Below, in pieces: positions 8,332 to 18,057 of a stretch of DNA of 64,000 nucleotides. The stretch covers positions 1 to 64,000 of the forward strand of contig DVIF01000074.1 in assembly GCA_018711525.1 (NCBI GenBank), given 5' to 3'. The translations under genes were made by a program, and so were the position numbers. This DNA is from Candidatus Ornithospirochaeta stercorigallinarum. GTDB lineage: Bacteria; Spirochaetota; Spirochaetia; Sphaerochaetales; Sphaerochaetaceae. The notes under the pieces are model-generated. The model was not told the origin of the DNA and did not search any database. It worked only from the letters and a program-made list of their open reading frames with translations. The first letter of the stretch is position 1. The number at the start of each line of letters is the position of its first letter.

Positions 8332-9600
8332 ATGGAACTGACGAAAAGGCAGCAGGATATCCTTGATGGAAAAGAAGGGGATGTCAAGGCCAAGGTGATG
8401 AAGACCCTTGTAATGTACGGCGAGACCTTCGGATCTGAGCGTATGGTCGACATTACAGGTGAATATGGTCATCTTGTGACAAGTTTTGGATTATCGGTGA
8501 TGAAACCGGTATATGACCTGATGGATACCCTTATCGAGGGTGGGGCGCTTTCGGGGCAGAAGTTTTCAGTAGACCCGAGGCCTCTTGAGGATTGCGTTCC
8601 AAGGAATCTTATCCAGAACATATTCTTCAAGGTGATGTATTCCAAGCAATCCGATTATGATGCCCAGCTTAAGAAGCTAGGTATAATGTCCCCTGATGCG
8701 TATACATGTACATGCTATATGGATGAAGTCGGCAACACCCCTAAGGAGGGGGATGTACTCTCATGGGCTGAGAGTTCTGCCGTCGTCTATGCGAACAGCA
8801 TCCTGGGAGCACGATGCAACCGTAACAGCGGCATACTCGATCTCTTTGGATCCATCGTCGGATGCGTCCCTTATTTCGGTCTCCTTACAGATGAAGGCAG
8901 GAAAGCAGACTGGTTGATTGAAGTGAGGACGAGCAGAAGGCCTGAGGCCCAGCTGCTTGGATCTGCTATCGGAATGAAGGTCATGGAGGATGTTCCGTAT
9001 GTCGTCGGCATGGACAGGTACTTCACATCCTTAACTGATGAGGCAAAGGCCTATTTCAAGGACTTCGGTGCAGCCACAGCCTCAAACGGTGCGGTTGGCC
9101 TCTATCATATAGAGGGGCTTACCCCGGAGGCTTTAAAGCATGGCAGGACGCTCTTAAAGGAGAACTACAAGACATTCGTAATAGATGATGAGGTCCTGGA
9201 GAACACAGAGAAGAACTACCCGATAATATGGAAGGATATGAATGCGAAGCCGAAGCTGGCATTCATAGGATGCCCGCATCTCTCACATGCTCAGCTTCTA
9301 TCCTGGACGGACAGGATAGGCAATACCTTGAGGGACAAAGGTATGAAAAAACTCTCGATTAAGACCGTGATGACAGCCGCTCCTGCTGTCTTGAAGGAAT
9401 TCAGGAAGACAGAGGAGGCTAAGAGGCTTGAAAGCTATGGCGTCGTCCTTTCCTACATCTGTCCTCTGATGTACATGAACAACCCTATGTGCGGCTCCAT
9501 GCCTGTCATAACATGTTCCAACAAGCTGAGGACCTATACATCTGCAAGGTATTTCAAAGAAGATGCCCTTTTGGACATCATCACAGGGGGTGCGTTATGA
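8332..9600 (+). CDS. Aconitase X catalytic (large) subunit
   Basis: MELTKRQQDILDGKEGDVKAKVMKTLVMYGETFG; AcnX/DUF521-type sequence including EGLTPEA and CPHLSHAQL. Confidence 0.88.
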   Translation: MELTKRQQDILDGKEGDVKAKVMKTLVMYGETFGSERMVDITGEYGHLVTSFGLSVMKPVYDLMDTLIEGGALSGQKFSVDPRPLEDCVPRNLIQNIFFKVMYSKQSDYDAQLKKLGIMSPDAYTCTCYMDEVGNTPKEGDVLSWAESSAVVYANSILGARCNRNSGILDLFGSIVGCVPYFGLLTDEGRKADWLIEVRTSRRPEAQLLGSAIGMKVMEDVPYVVGMDRYFTSLTDEAKAYFKDFGAATASNGAVGLYHIEGLTPEALKHGRTLLKENYKTFVIDDEVLENTEKNYPIIWKDMNAKPKLAFIGCPHLSHAQLLSWTDRIGNTLRDKGMKKLSIKTVMTAAPAVLKEFRKTEEAKRLESYGVVLSYICPLMYMNNPMCGSMPVITCSNKLRTYTSARYFKEDALLDIITGGAL

Positions 9601-10046
9601 GCGAGAGGATTTTCAAAGGGCGTGTGGTTGTAAAAGGTTCCGTTTCTGCAGAGGCGCTTGTATCAAAAGGAGGGTTCAACACTCTGGCCAGCTACCAGCA
9701 CTCGCTGATGTTCGGAGATAAGAAGGGAAAGTGCTCCGACCAGAACAACAAGGACCTATATAAGAAGGAGATGGCAGGAAAGGCACTGTGCCTGCCTCAG
9801 ACAATCGGCTCCACCACAGGGGGCCTTGTCCTCTACTGTGCTTCATGCATGGGCAGACAACCTGCATGCCTGCTGTTCTCAAAAGAGATAGATTCCCTTG
9901 CTGCTGCCGGTGCAATCCTTTCGGCAGTATGGACGGACAATCCGATGCCTACGATAGACTCCCTTGGCGAGGAGTTTCTTTCCTATGTACAGAGCGGGGA
10001 CAGGATAAGCGTCATGGAGGATGGCACTGTCAAAGTCGAGAGGTAA
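9597..10046 (+). CDS. Aconitase X swivel (small) subunit, DUF126
   Basis: ATGA overlap with large subunit; GRVVVKGSVSAEALVSKGGFN...GGLVLYCASCMGRQPACLLF. Confidence 0.88.
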   Translation: MSERIFKGRVVVKGSVSAEALVSKGGFNTLASYQHSLMFGDKKGKCSDQNNKDLYKKEMAGKALCLPQTIGSTTGGLVLYCASCMGRQPACLLFSKEIDSLAAAGAILSAVWTDNPMPTIDSLGEEFLSYVQSGDRISVMEDGTVKVER

Positions 10047-10048
10047 AA

Positions 10049-10073
10049 GATAAGAGGCATTGCGCCTCTTATC
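10049..10073. terminator. Bidirectional terminator between convergent genes
   Basis: Perfect 10-bp stem GATAAGAGGC-attgc-GCCTCTTATC with flanking A/T. Confidence 0.7.
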
Positions 10074-12161
10074 TCAAATCTTCATTGCAACCTCGTATGC
10101 ACGCCATATCACGCTTCTGAGGTTTCCTACACTCAGGCAATCTCCTACAAGGTATGATTTCCTTCCACTTGAGCTCAGTGGGGAAGGTGTGTATCCGACA
10201 CTGCTTATTACGCTCTCTGCTGGAATCTCCTTCTCCTCCCCGCTTCCTGTGGTGATTAATACAGCTCCATCTTTTATCTCTTTGACTTTGGCATTCAGGT
10301 AGACACCTGTCTTGTTAAGTGCAAACCATTCTCTCAGATATGAGCTGTTTGCAAGGCACACACCCTTTTGTGCGATGAGGTCGTCCTTCATCTCTATGAT
10401 GCTTACATCCTTTCCTTGCAGTGCAAGCTCATAGGCGACTTCGCATCCTGTAAGTCCTCCTCCTATCACAGCAACGCTATCTCCGACGGCTTTTCCATTA
10501 AGATAGTCGCATGCCTCGATTGTTTTATCGAAACCGGGGATGGGCAATCGCTTTGCTTTTGCTCCCGTGGCTATTACAACCACATCCTCATCAAGTTTCG
10601 AGATATCGTTGATTTCAGTGTTGTATTTAACTTCAATGTCAAGCTTTTCCATCTGCCTCTGATACCATGAAAGCAGGGCCCTGAGCTTGCCTTTGTATGA
10701 TTCGGCACTGGCTGGGATGAATGTTCCTCCAAGCTTGCCGCTCTTTTCATAGATGATAGGATTGTGCCCTCTGAGCTTTAAGACCCTTGCACTCTCCATT
10801 CCTCCGATTCCTCCACCTATGATTGCGACGTTCTTCGGCCTGTCCGTCTTCTTTATGTAATGCTTGTTCCATTGCATCATCTCCGCGTTCACCGCACATC
10901 TTGCAAGATGCAGGCTGTCTGAGAGGTCCTGGTCGTTCGGAACTCCTTTGTAGTGGCACATGTTGAAGCATCCGTTATGGCAGAGTATGCATGGCCTTAT
11001 GTCTTCGCTCCTCTCTTCCTTCAGCTTTGTAATCCATTCAGGGTCTGCAAGGAACTGGCGGGCAAAGCCTGCTCCGTCAAGCTTTCCTTCACTTATCGCC
11101 TCTGCCGCGGTATACGGATCAAGCCTTCCTGCTGCGACGACAGGGATGTCTACGAAATTCCTTATGTGCTCGACATCCTCCAGGTTGCAGTTTTCCGGCA
11201 TGTAGATAGGTGGGTGGGCCCAGTACCATGCATCGTATGTCCCGTTGTCGCAGTTGAGCATGTCATAGCCCGCATCCTGAAGCATTTTCACAGCTTTTTC
11301 CGACTCCGCCATATCCCTTCCGACTTCTGTGTATTCCTCTCCCGGAAGAGCACCTTTCCTGAAATCCTTTGTTTTGGAGAGTACGCTGTAGCGCAGGGAT
11401 ACGGGGAAGTCCGAGCCGCATCTCTTCTTTATCGCCTCGACGATTTCAATTGCGAAGCGGTATCTGTTCTCCATCGAACCGCCATATTCATCCGTCCTCT
11501 TATTCACATATTTGAGTGTGAACTGGTCCAGAAGATATCCTTCATGCACCGCATGGATTTCAACCCCGTCAACACCTGCATCCCTGAGCATCAGCGAGCT
11601 TTCGGCAAACGAGGTGACCATCTCTTTTATCTCATCTTTTGTCATCTCCCTTGACGGCACCTTGTCGGACCATCTGTTGGGGGAGGGGCTTGCGGATGCT
11701 GTGATCCTGTCGAGATTCATTATCGGCTTTGAAATCGTTTTGATTACAGGGGTGTTGTACAGCATCTCCATCATGCTGCTTATCGTGAATGAGCGTCCGA
11801 ATCCTGCAGTCAGCTGTATGAAGAGCTTTGCCCCTGTCTTATGGAACGACGGCATCCATTCTGCAAGATCCCTATACATCTTCTTGTTCTTGTGCAGCCA
11901 TTGCCCGAACATAGGGTTGTAGATCGGTTGACAGCCTGGAAGAAGAAGTCCGACATTGTTTTCTGCTACTTCCATGATGAAGCGGGCACCATCTTTATCG
12001 AAATGGTTCTTCTCCATCCATCCGAAGAGGTCAGTGCCTCCCATGCTTGTGAGAACAATCCTGTTCTTGATTTCACATTTCCCGATCTTCCACGGGGTGA
12101 ATAAAGGTTCTAATCGTGTGTCCATATTGAGAATGGTAAATGAAAAGAACCCACAGGTCAA
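10074..12161 (-). CDS. NADH:flavin oxidoreductase / 2,4-dienoyl-CoA reductase-2-enoate reductase family (FMN, 4Fe-4S, FAD)
   Basis: OYE barrel (PLFTPWKIGKCEIKNRIVLTSMG; AVHEGYLLDQFTLKYVNKRTDEYGGSMENRYRF), CxxCHxxCxxxC region CILCHNGCFNMC, two GxGxxG motifs. Confidence 0.92.
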   Translation of the reverse strand: MTCGFFSFTILNMDTRLEPLFTPWKIGKCEIKNRIVLTSMGGTDLFGWMEKNHFDKDGARFIMEVAENNVGLLLPGCQPIYNPMFGQWLHKNKKMYRDLAEWMPSFHKTGAKLFIQLTAGFGRSFTISSMMEMLYNTPVIKTISKPIMNLDRITASASPSPNRWSDKVPSREMTKDEIKEMVTSFAESSLMLRDAGVDGVEIHAVHEGYLLDQFTLKYVNKRTDEYGGSMENRYRFAIEIVEAIKKRCGSDFPVSLRYSVLSKTKDFRKGALPGEEYTEVGRDMAESEKAVKMLQDAGYDMLNCDNGTYDAWYWAHPPIYMPENCNLEDVEHIRNFVDIPVVAAGRLDPYTAAEAISEGKLDGAGFARQFLADPEWITKLKEERSEDIRPCILCHNGCFNMCHYKGVPNDQDLSDSLHLARCAVNAEMMQWNKHYIKKTDRPKNVAIIGGGIGGMESARVLKLRGHNPIIYEKSGKLGGTFIPASAESYKGKLRALLSWYQRQMEKLDIEVKYNTEINDISKLDEDVVVIATGAKAKRLPIPGFDKTIEACDYLNGKAVGDSVAVIGGGLTGCEVAYELALQGKDVSIIEMKDDLIAQKGVCLANSSYLREWFALNKTGVYLNAKVKEIKDGAVLITTGSGEEKEIPAESVISSVGYTPSPLSSSGRKSYLVGDCLSVGNLRSVIWRAYEVAMKI

Positions 12162-12222
12162 AATATTTCATTGTTTTTCCTCCTTCGATTTCTGTTGTAT
12201 CATTCAGAAAGAGGAGAAGAAT

Positions 12223-13143
12223 ATGTTTGATTTCCTTGACAGGGTTGCATTTGATATCATTGTCATCTTTCTTTTCATCATCTTTCTCATTATTGCAGTC
12301 AAGACAAGGTTCTGGCAGAGGATTCTCAAGAGATTGTTTGAAAAGATCGGCTCCGGGTATTTCAGGAAGGGAACGCGTAATTCTATTTTCCAAAGTGAGA
12401 GGACTGTCTATGGGAAGTCTGAAAGCGAGATGAGAAAAGCCGTGGATGAGTTCTATGGCGAGATGTTTGGGAACATAGATAACTATTTGGACCGCTTTTA
12501 TAGTTTTTCCGGACTTTTCGAACAGGCTGGAAGAACGCTCTCTTCATTTTTCAGCGGTAGCGACATTGAAGAAGCAAAGAAGAAGCAGACGCTGGAAATG
12601 CTCAAGGATACGATAACTCCGAGCTTTGACTTGGGAGCACGTCTTAATGAGATATGCATGGATTCCAATGAGGAGTTCAAAGCGGAAATCGAGAAGATCC
12701 TGAAAATAAACAGTGTAGGGCGCAAAGGTAGGAATTATGAGCTCAAGATACAATCTGCAATTACATCCTATAGGGAGATAGGAATGCCTGAAAGTGAGAT
12801 CAATCCATTGATTACAATCGGGGTAGGTGCTGCAGGAACAGTTCTTTCTTCTGCTTTTGCAGAGGAAGTGCTCTCTACTGCTTTAGATAATTTCCTCCCG
12901 GCAACAATCTCCGATACCCTCTCAGGGCCATTGGGACTTGGATTCGGCATTCTCTTAGGACTTGGCATAAACTACACGGGAATCAAGCTTGATGAGCTAA
13001 TAAACAGGAAGAAATATAAGGAATCACTTGTAAAATATATTGAGAAGGAGCGTTCTCTGTATTTAGAGGAGCTTGAAAAGACATTCTCCCTTCATGAGAA
13101 GAGGGCGAAGGAGATCTGTTTCGATTCATCTGAGGGCAGATAA
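12223..13143 (+). CDS. Conserved-type membrane protein of unknown function (N-terminal TM, C-terminal hydrophobic Gly-rich hairpin)
   Basis: ATG 12223 preceded by GAGGAGAAG; no family recognised. Confidence 0.6.
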   Translation: MFDFLDRVAFDIIVIFLFIIFLIIAVKTRFWQRILKRLFEKIGSGYFRKGTRNSIFQSERTVYGKSESEMRKAVDEFYGEMFGNIDNYLDRFYSFSGLFEQAGRTLSSFFSGSDIEEAKKKQTLEMLKDTITPSFDLGARLNEICMDSNEEFKAEIEKILKINSVGRKGRNYELKIQSAITSYREIGMPESEINPLITIGVGAAGTVLSSAFAEEVLSTALDNFLPATISDTLSGPLGLGFGILLGLGINYTGIKLDELINRKKYKESLVKYIEKERSLYLEELEKTFSLHEKRAKEICFDSSEGR

Positions 13144-13150
13144 TGAAAAA

Positions 13151-13174
13151 GGCCCATACTTTTACGCATGGGCC
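13151..13174. terminator. Bidirectional terminator
   Basis: GGCCCAT...ATGGGCC between convergent genes. Confidence 0.65.
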
Positions 13175-13194
13175 AATGTGTCAATTGGTTATTC

Positions 13195-15855
13195 TTACAC
13201 CTCTTCCTTCCAGGCTCTTCCATAGTAGGAGTCGAGGTAGAGCTGCTTGATCTGACTGATGAGCGGATAGCGTGGGTTGCTTCCTGTGCACTGGTCGTCG
13301 AATGCTTTTACAGCAAGCTCGTCCACTGCAGAGAGGAACTCAGCCTCATCAACACCCCATTCCTTGATTGATGCAGGTACTCCAAGCTCCTTCTTGAGTT
13401 TTTCGATTCCCTCGATGAGGATCTCGACCTTCTCCTCCAGGCTCTTTGCATTCCTGCTGTCCATGAGGTCGGTGTTCTTCGTGTTGTTGACAGGTGTTGA
13501 GATGTAGTCTGCAACACGTGCGTATCTGCTGATTGCAGACGGGTACTCATACTGAGGGAAGGATGCCTGCTTTGTAGGATTGTCATTTGCATTGAAGCGG
13601 ATGACGTTCGTAAGAAGCAGTGCGTTTGCCATTCCGTGTGGTACGTGGAAGCGTGCACCGAGCTTATGTGCCATTGAGTGACATACTCCGAGGAAGGCGT
13701 TGCTGAATGCCATACCTGCCATCGTGGATGCATCATGAACCTTCTCTCTCGCCTTCTTGTTCGTTCCATCGGCATATGCCTGTGGAAGATACTTGAAGAT
13801 GATCCTAGCCGCTTCAAGGGAGAGTGCGTTCGTATAGTCGGTGCTCATTGAGGAGACAAGTGCCTCAAGTGCGTGTGTAAGTACGTCCACACCGCAGCTT
13901 GCTGTAAGGCCCTTCGGCTGTCCCATTGCAAGCTCACTGTCCACAATCGCCATGCTCGGGGTGAGTGCATAGTCTGCAATAGCCCATTTCATGCCTGTCT
14001 TCTCATCTGTGATGATTGCAAACGGTGTGACCTCACTACCTGTTCCACTTGTCGTAGGAATACATACGAGCTCTGCCTTCTTGCCCATGTTAGGGAATGC
14101 ATAGATCCTCTTCCTGATATCCATGAACCTCAGTGCAAGTCCTTCGAACTTTACCTCCGGGTGCTCATAGAGAAGCCAGATGATTTTCGCTGCATCCATA
14201 GGGGAGCCGCCACCTACTGCGATGATCACATCAGGGTTGTATGCATTCACAAGCTGCATTGCTGTGTTGATCGTTCCAAGGGTTGGATCCGGTTTTACCT
14301 GATGGAACACCTCAGTCTCGACTCCGATCTGGCTAAGTGATTCCTGGATCCTGTCGATCATGCCGGAAGAAAAGAGGAAGCTGTCTGTGACGATGAATGC
14401 CCTCTTCTTTCCCTCCAGTTCCTGAAGTGCGACTGGAAGACAACCGTACTTGAAATAGATTTTCGGTGGCAGCTTGAACCAAAGCATGTTCTCCCTCCTC
14501 TCTGCTACTGTCTTGATGTTGAGTAGGTGCTTAGGTCCTACGTTCTCACTGATGCTGTTGTTTCCCCATGATCCGCAACCGAGGGTAAGGGAAGGCTCAA
14601 GGCGGAAGTTGTAGATGTCTCCGATGGCACCCTGGCTTGCAGGCATGTTGATAAGCACACGGCTTGTCTTCACAGTCTTTCCATAGTTGTCGATCTTGTC
14701 CTGCTCCTTCTCGTCGATGTAGAGCACTGATGTGTGTCCGAATCCTCCGAGTGCGATCAGCTGTGCTGCCATCATGCATCCCTCTCCATAGTTCTCGCAT
14801 GAGTACATTCCAAGGACAGGAGAGAGCTTTTCATGTGCGAACGGCTCGTCTGCGGCAACCCTCTTCACTTCCCCGATGAGGACCTTTGTGTTCTTTGGAA
14901 CGCTGAAGCCTGCGATCTCTGCAATCTTATATGCGGGCTGACCTACGATCTTCGGGTTTACAGATCCCCTTGCCGGATCGAGGATGATCGGGCTGAGCTT
15001 TGCCATCTCTTCCTTGTTCAGGAAGTGTGCACCCTGTTCTTTGAGCTCCTTCTTCACTTCGCTGTAGATATCCTTATGTGCGATGATGCACTGCTCGGAG
15101 GCACATACGACACCGTTGTCGAATGTCTTACTCATCAGGATCGATGCTACCGCCATCTTTACATTGCAGCTCTTATCGAGGAGGGCAGGGGTGTTTCCAG
15201 CTCCTACGCCGATTGCAGGTTTACCTGAGGAGTATGCGGATTTGACCATTCCAGGACCACCTGTTGCAAGTATGAGATTCACATGCGGGTGGTGCATCAG
15301 ATAGTTCGTCTTCTCCATGCTCGGCTCTTCGATCCATCCTATGATGTCCTCCGGTGCTCCTGCATTGACTGCCGCTTCAAGAACGATGCGTGCAGCATCG
15401 CATGTGCACTTCTTGGCCCTTGGATGCGGGCTGAAGATGATTGCGTTCCTTGTCTTGAGTGCGATGAGGGATTTGAAGATTGCCGTACTTGTCGGGTTTG
15501 TCGTCGGGATGATTCCGCAGATTACACCTTTCGGCTCTGCGATCTTCTTGATTCCGAATCCCGGATCGTCCTCGATGATGCCGCAAGTCTTGTCGTCCTT
15601 ATATTTATGGAAGATGTATTCGGCTGCGAAGTGGTTCTTGATGACCTTGTCTTCGATGATACCCATTCCGGTTTCCTCTACTGCATCCTGTGCAAGTGAG
15701 ATCCTTGCGTTGTTGGCTGCGATACTGGCTGCGCGGAAGATTTCGTCAACTTTTTCCTGAGGGAAATTTGCATAGATTAGCTGAGCTCTTTTTACTCTTT
15801 CAATCAGGTCCTGGAGTTCTTTCTCACCAGGGAACTGCTCATTGACTTCTGCCAT
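13195..15855 (-). CDS. adhE: Bifunctional acetaldehyde-CoA/alcohol dehydrogenase
   Basis: Full-length ALDH plus Fe-ADH domains; GGGSPMDAAKIIW, HALEA, CHSMAHKLGARFHVPHG. Confidence 0.97.
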   Translation of the reverse strand: MAEVNEQFPGEKELQDLIERVKRAQLIYANFPQEKVDEIFRAASIAANNARISLAQDAVEETGMGIIEDKVIKNHFAAEYIFHKYKDDKTCGIIEDDPGFGIKKIAEPKGVICGIIPTTNPTSTAIFKSLIALKTRNAIIFSPHPRAKKCTCDAARIVLEAAVNAGAPEDIIGWIEEPSMEKTNYLMHHPHVNLILATGGPGMVKSAYSSGKPAIGVGAGNTPALLDKSCNVKMAVASILMSKTFDNGVVCASEQCIIAHKDIYSEVKKELKEQGAHFLNKEEMAKLSPIILDPARGSVNPKIVGQPAYKIAEIAGFSVPKNTKVLIGEVKRVAADEPFAHEKLSPVLGMYSCENYGEGCMMAAQLIALGGFGHTSVLYIDEKEQDKIDNYGKTVKTSRVLINMPASQGAIGDIYNFRLEPSLTLGCGSWGNNSISENVGPKHLLNIKTVAERRENMLWFKLPPKIYFKYGCLPVALQELEGKKRAFIVTDSFLFSSGMIDRIQESLSQIGVETEVFHQVKPDPTLGTINTAMQLVNAYNPDVIIAVGGGSPMDAAKIIWLLYEHPEVKFEGLALRFMDIRKRIYAFPNMGKKAELVCIPTTSGTGSEVTPFAIITDEKTGMKWAIADYALTPSMAIVDSELAMGQPKGLTASCGVDVLTHALEALVSSMSTDYTNALSLEAARIIFKYLPQAYADGTNKKAREKVHDASTMAGMAFSNAFLGVCHSMAHKLGARFHVPHGMANALLLTNVIRFNANDNPTKQASFPQYEYPSAISRYARVADYISTPVNNTKNTDLMDSRNAKSLEEKVEILIEGIEKLKKELGVPASIKEWGVDEAEFLSAVDELAVKAFDDQCTGSNPRYPLISQIKQLYLDSYYGRAWKEEV

Positions 15856-15944
15856 TTCTTTGTCTCCTTATATTATCGATAAAAATTTATATATAATTAA
15901 TTATCGAATGTCAATAGAACCTGATATAATTTTAAATATTGTTC

Positions 15945-16985
15945 TTATAATATTTTCCAATCTATTAATTTAAGTAAAATAAAACAGCATAACATAGTTA
16001 TTGATGTGAAATATGGTACTTTTATTATGCTATCTTTCATTTCTTTTGCCTCTGTTTCATTTAATGCAGAGATGAATCTCTCTTTCAAACTGCCTTTTGA
16101 ATCATAGAAGATGCTTTCCATAGAGAAGAATCTTCTCAGAATCGAGGATATCATACCACCTGAGAACATGTATCGGGAGAATGTCAGGCTGATTATCATG
16201 ATAAGTGAGAGCCTGAGGCCCATTCTCAGTCCGATCTCAATCGACAGCTGTGAGATTGGAAAGCCGAAGATGGAGAACAGCACGAGCCCCCTTGGGATGA
16301 TTATGGATGTAAAGAGGGTGATGGCTATCAGGGCGATGTAGTTAAGCGGTTTGAATCTCCTTCCCTCTTTCAGACTTATAATAATCATGAGGATGAATGC
16401 GATTGCAAGGATTTCCACATGATCGAATGTTGTGATTATCAGAGAGGAGGAAAGGAGTACGATTGTAAAGCTTTTCCTCATTCTCAGATGCTCTGTTCCT
16501 TCATCCATCTTCCTATCCATATCAAATGGTATGCGGTATGAGATGTATGCAGTGATAAGGGCAGAGAAGAATGAAAAGATAAGCATAAGCGGCAGCAGGG
16601 AAAATATTCCAATGCCGATGATAAGGGAGGCGATGGCTATCTGTGCGAATGCGGATGCAGCTGCACCTGAGAGGGATATGCCGTAGAGGCTCACATGCTT
16701 ATCAAGCATGATGGAGACCATGTACATGATGGTGGCGCTTGCCATGCTCTGCCCCAGTGATATGAGGAAGAATGGGGAGAAGAGGGTTCCTGAGAGGTAG
16801 GAGGTGCTGACCGCCTTGAAAAGCGCCAGAGTAAGATAATCCTTTCCTCCCAGCTTCCCTATGGCAAGGAGCATAGGGATGTTTGCCAGTCCGATTCTGA
16901 AGAATGGCAGAGGCCGGGGTATGAAGGTCTCTGCAAGGGATAACAACAGGGAGAGGGCTGTGAGGTTGATTATCCTAGTACGCAT
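15945..16985 (-). CDS. Gx transporter family protein (Hpre_diP_synt_I) with an extended C-terminal membrane domain
   Basis: RTRIINLTALSLLLSLAETFIPRPLPFFRIGLANIPMLLAIGKLGGKDYLTLALFKAVSTSYLSGTLFSPFFLIS signature; about 170 aa of extra C-terminal TM sequence. Confidence 0.8.
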   Translation of the reverse strand: MRTRIINLTALSLLLSLAETFIPRPLPFFRIGLANIPMLLAIGKLGGKDYLTLALFKAVSTSYLSGTLFSPFFLISLGQSMASATIMYMVSIMLDKHVSLYGISLSGAAASAFAQIAIASLIIGIGIFSLLPLMLIFSFFSALITAYISYRIPFDMDRKMDEGTEHLRMRKSFTIVLLSSSLIITTFDHVEILAIAFILMIIISLKEGRRFKPLNYIALIAITLFTSIIIPRGLVLFSIFGFPISQLSIEIGLRMGLRLSLIMIISLTFSRYMFSGGMISSILRRFFSMESIFYDSKGSLKERFISALNETEAKEMKDSIIKVPYFTSITMLCCFILLKLIDWKIL

Positions 16986-17313
16986 AGCTGTCAACCTCGT
17001 CTTTTTGATTGATGATGGTGATGAGCACATGGTTGGGTAGGCAGCAGATGCTGTTTGAAGCAAGCCTCATGCTCAGGCATGTCTTGTTTGGACAGGGGGA
17101 ATCGATTATCCTCACATCCCCGTCCTTTATCTCTATCGTGGTCTCTCCCAGTGGGCCGTTTACGCTGAGAGTCCTCTCCTCAGAGAGGGGATAGATGTAT
17201 TTTCCCCCATCTGTGTCAATCATGACCTCATCTCCTCCTGCTATGAAGGAAAAGGTGGAGATGAGGATTAGAAGGATGAATAATATGGCGATGAATATGT
17301 CTGCTGTTTTCAA
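16975..17313 (-). CDS. NusG domain II-containing protein
   Basis: Single TM then VMIDTDGGKYIYPLSEERTLSVNGPLGETTIEIKDGDVRIIDSPCPNKTCL. Confidence 0.82.
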   Translation of the reverse strand: MKTADIFIAILFILLILISTFSFIAGGDEVMIDTDGGKYIYPLSEERTLSVNGPLGETTIEIKDGDVRIIDSPCPNKTCLSMRLASNSICCLPNHVLITIINQKDEVDSYAY

Positions 17314-18032
17314 TTCCAGCTGATAGAGAAGCTCATCGGCTTCGACAGAAGCAGGAAGTCTATGAGAGGGAAGCTGTATGAGCAGCTGTTTTTACCCGTC
17401 ACAGTGACACCTTCTGCCTTTGTAAGCTCGCCTGGCAGTGTGAAATTGATTGTTATCAGGCTTGTCTGAAGGGCCTCAGGGGCCTCCTCTCCCAGGAGGT
17501 AGAAGATCATGTCTGAATAATCTGCTTCGCTCATGCCCTGGTTGAACTCAGGTCCGTATACTTCGAAGTTGGGGTCGGCGAGGAACGGAATCATCTCCTT
17601 GAGCTCAGAATAGTTGTTTATGTCCAGATAGAACGAGAGGGAGTGGTCATCTCCTTTCAGGACGGAAAAGTTCTCGACTCCACCGAGGGCGGAGAGGGCT
17701 TCTGTGATATCCTCGAAATCGAATGAGAGCGTATACTGGTTCCCTTCACCCTTTGAGAAGAGGACGTTGCTGTTGTTCTCATTCGACGAAAGTCCGTTTG
17801 CAAAATCCCTGACAGCCGAATCCATTATGCTTTCATCGCTGTCCGATGTGGCCATGAACTGGGAGAAGTCGTTCAGGACATCGATGAAGAAATCGGAGAC
17901 TATGATCTCTCCTTCGCTTGTATTTCCTGCATCAGATAATGTAATGTTTTCTGTAACCTGGCAGGATGGAAAAACTATTAATAATAGGAAAGTGAAAAAA
18001 ATTAACAATTTATTCATAAACAGAGGATACAA
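17310..18032 (-). CDS. Hypothetical lipoprotein
   Basis: Signal peptide and lipobox VFPSC; operonic overlap with downstream gene. Confidence 0.6.
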   Translation of the reverse strand: MYPLFMNKLLIFFTFLLLIVFPSCQVTENITLSDAGNTSEGEIIVSDFFIDVLNDFSQFMATSDSDESIMDSAVRDFANGLSSNENNSNVLFSKGEGNQYTLSFDFEDITEALSALGGVENFSVLKGDDHSLSFYLDINNYSELKEMIPFLADPNFEVYGPEFNQGMSEADYSDMIFYLLGEEAPEALQTSLITINFTLPGELTKAEGVTVTGKNSCSYSFPLIDFLLLSKPMSFSISWN

Positions 18033-18057
18033 TTAATTTAAGGAAGGAGCAAGCGAA

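Noticed and set aside
10960-15760. Long plus-strand ORFs opposite the flavin oxidoreductase and adhE (e.g. 10953-11654, 13873-14340, 15283-15699)
   Set aside because: Lie antisense within clearly coding genes, Cys/His/Arg-rich shadow composition, no RBS; typical mirror ORFs
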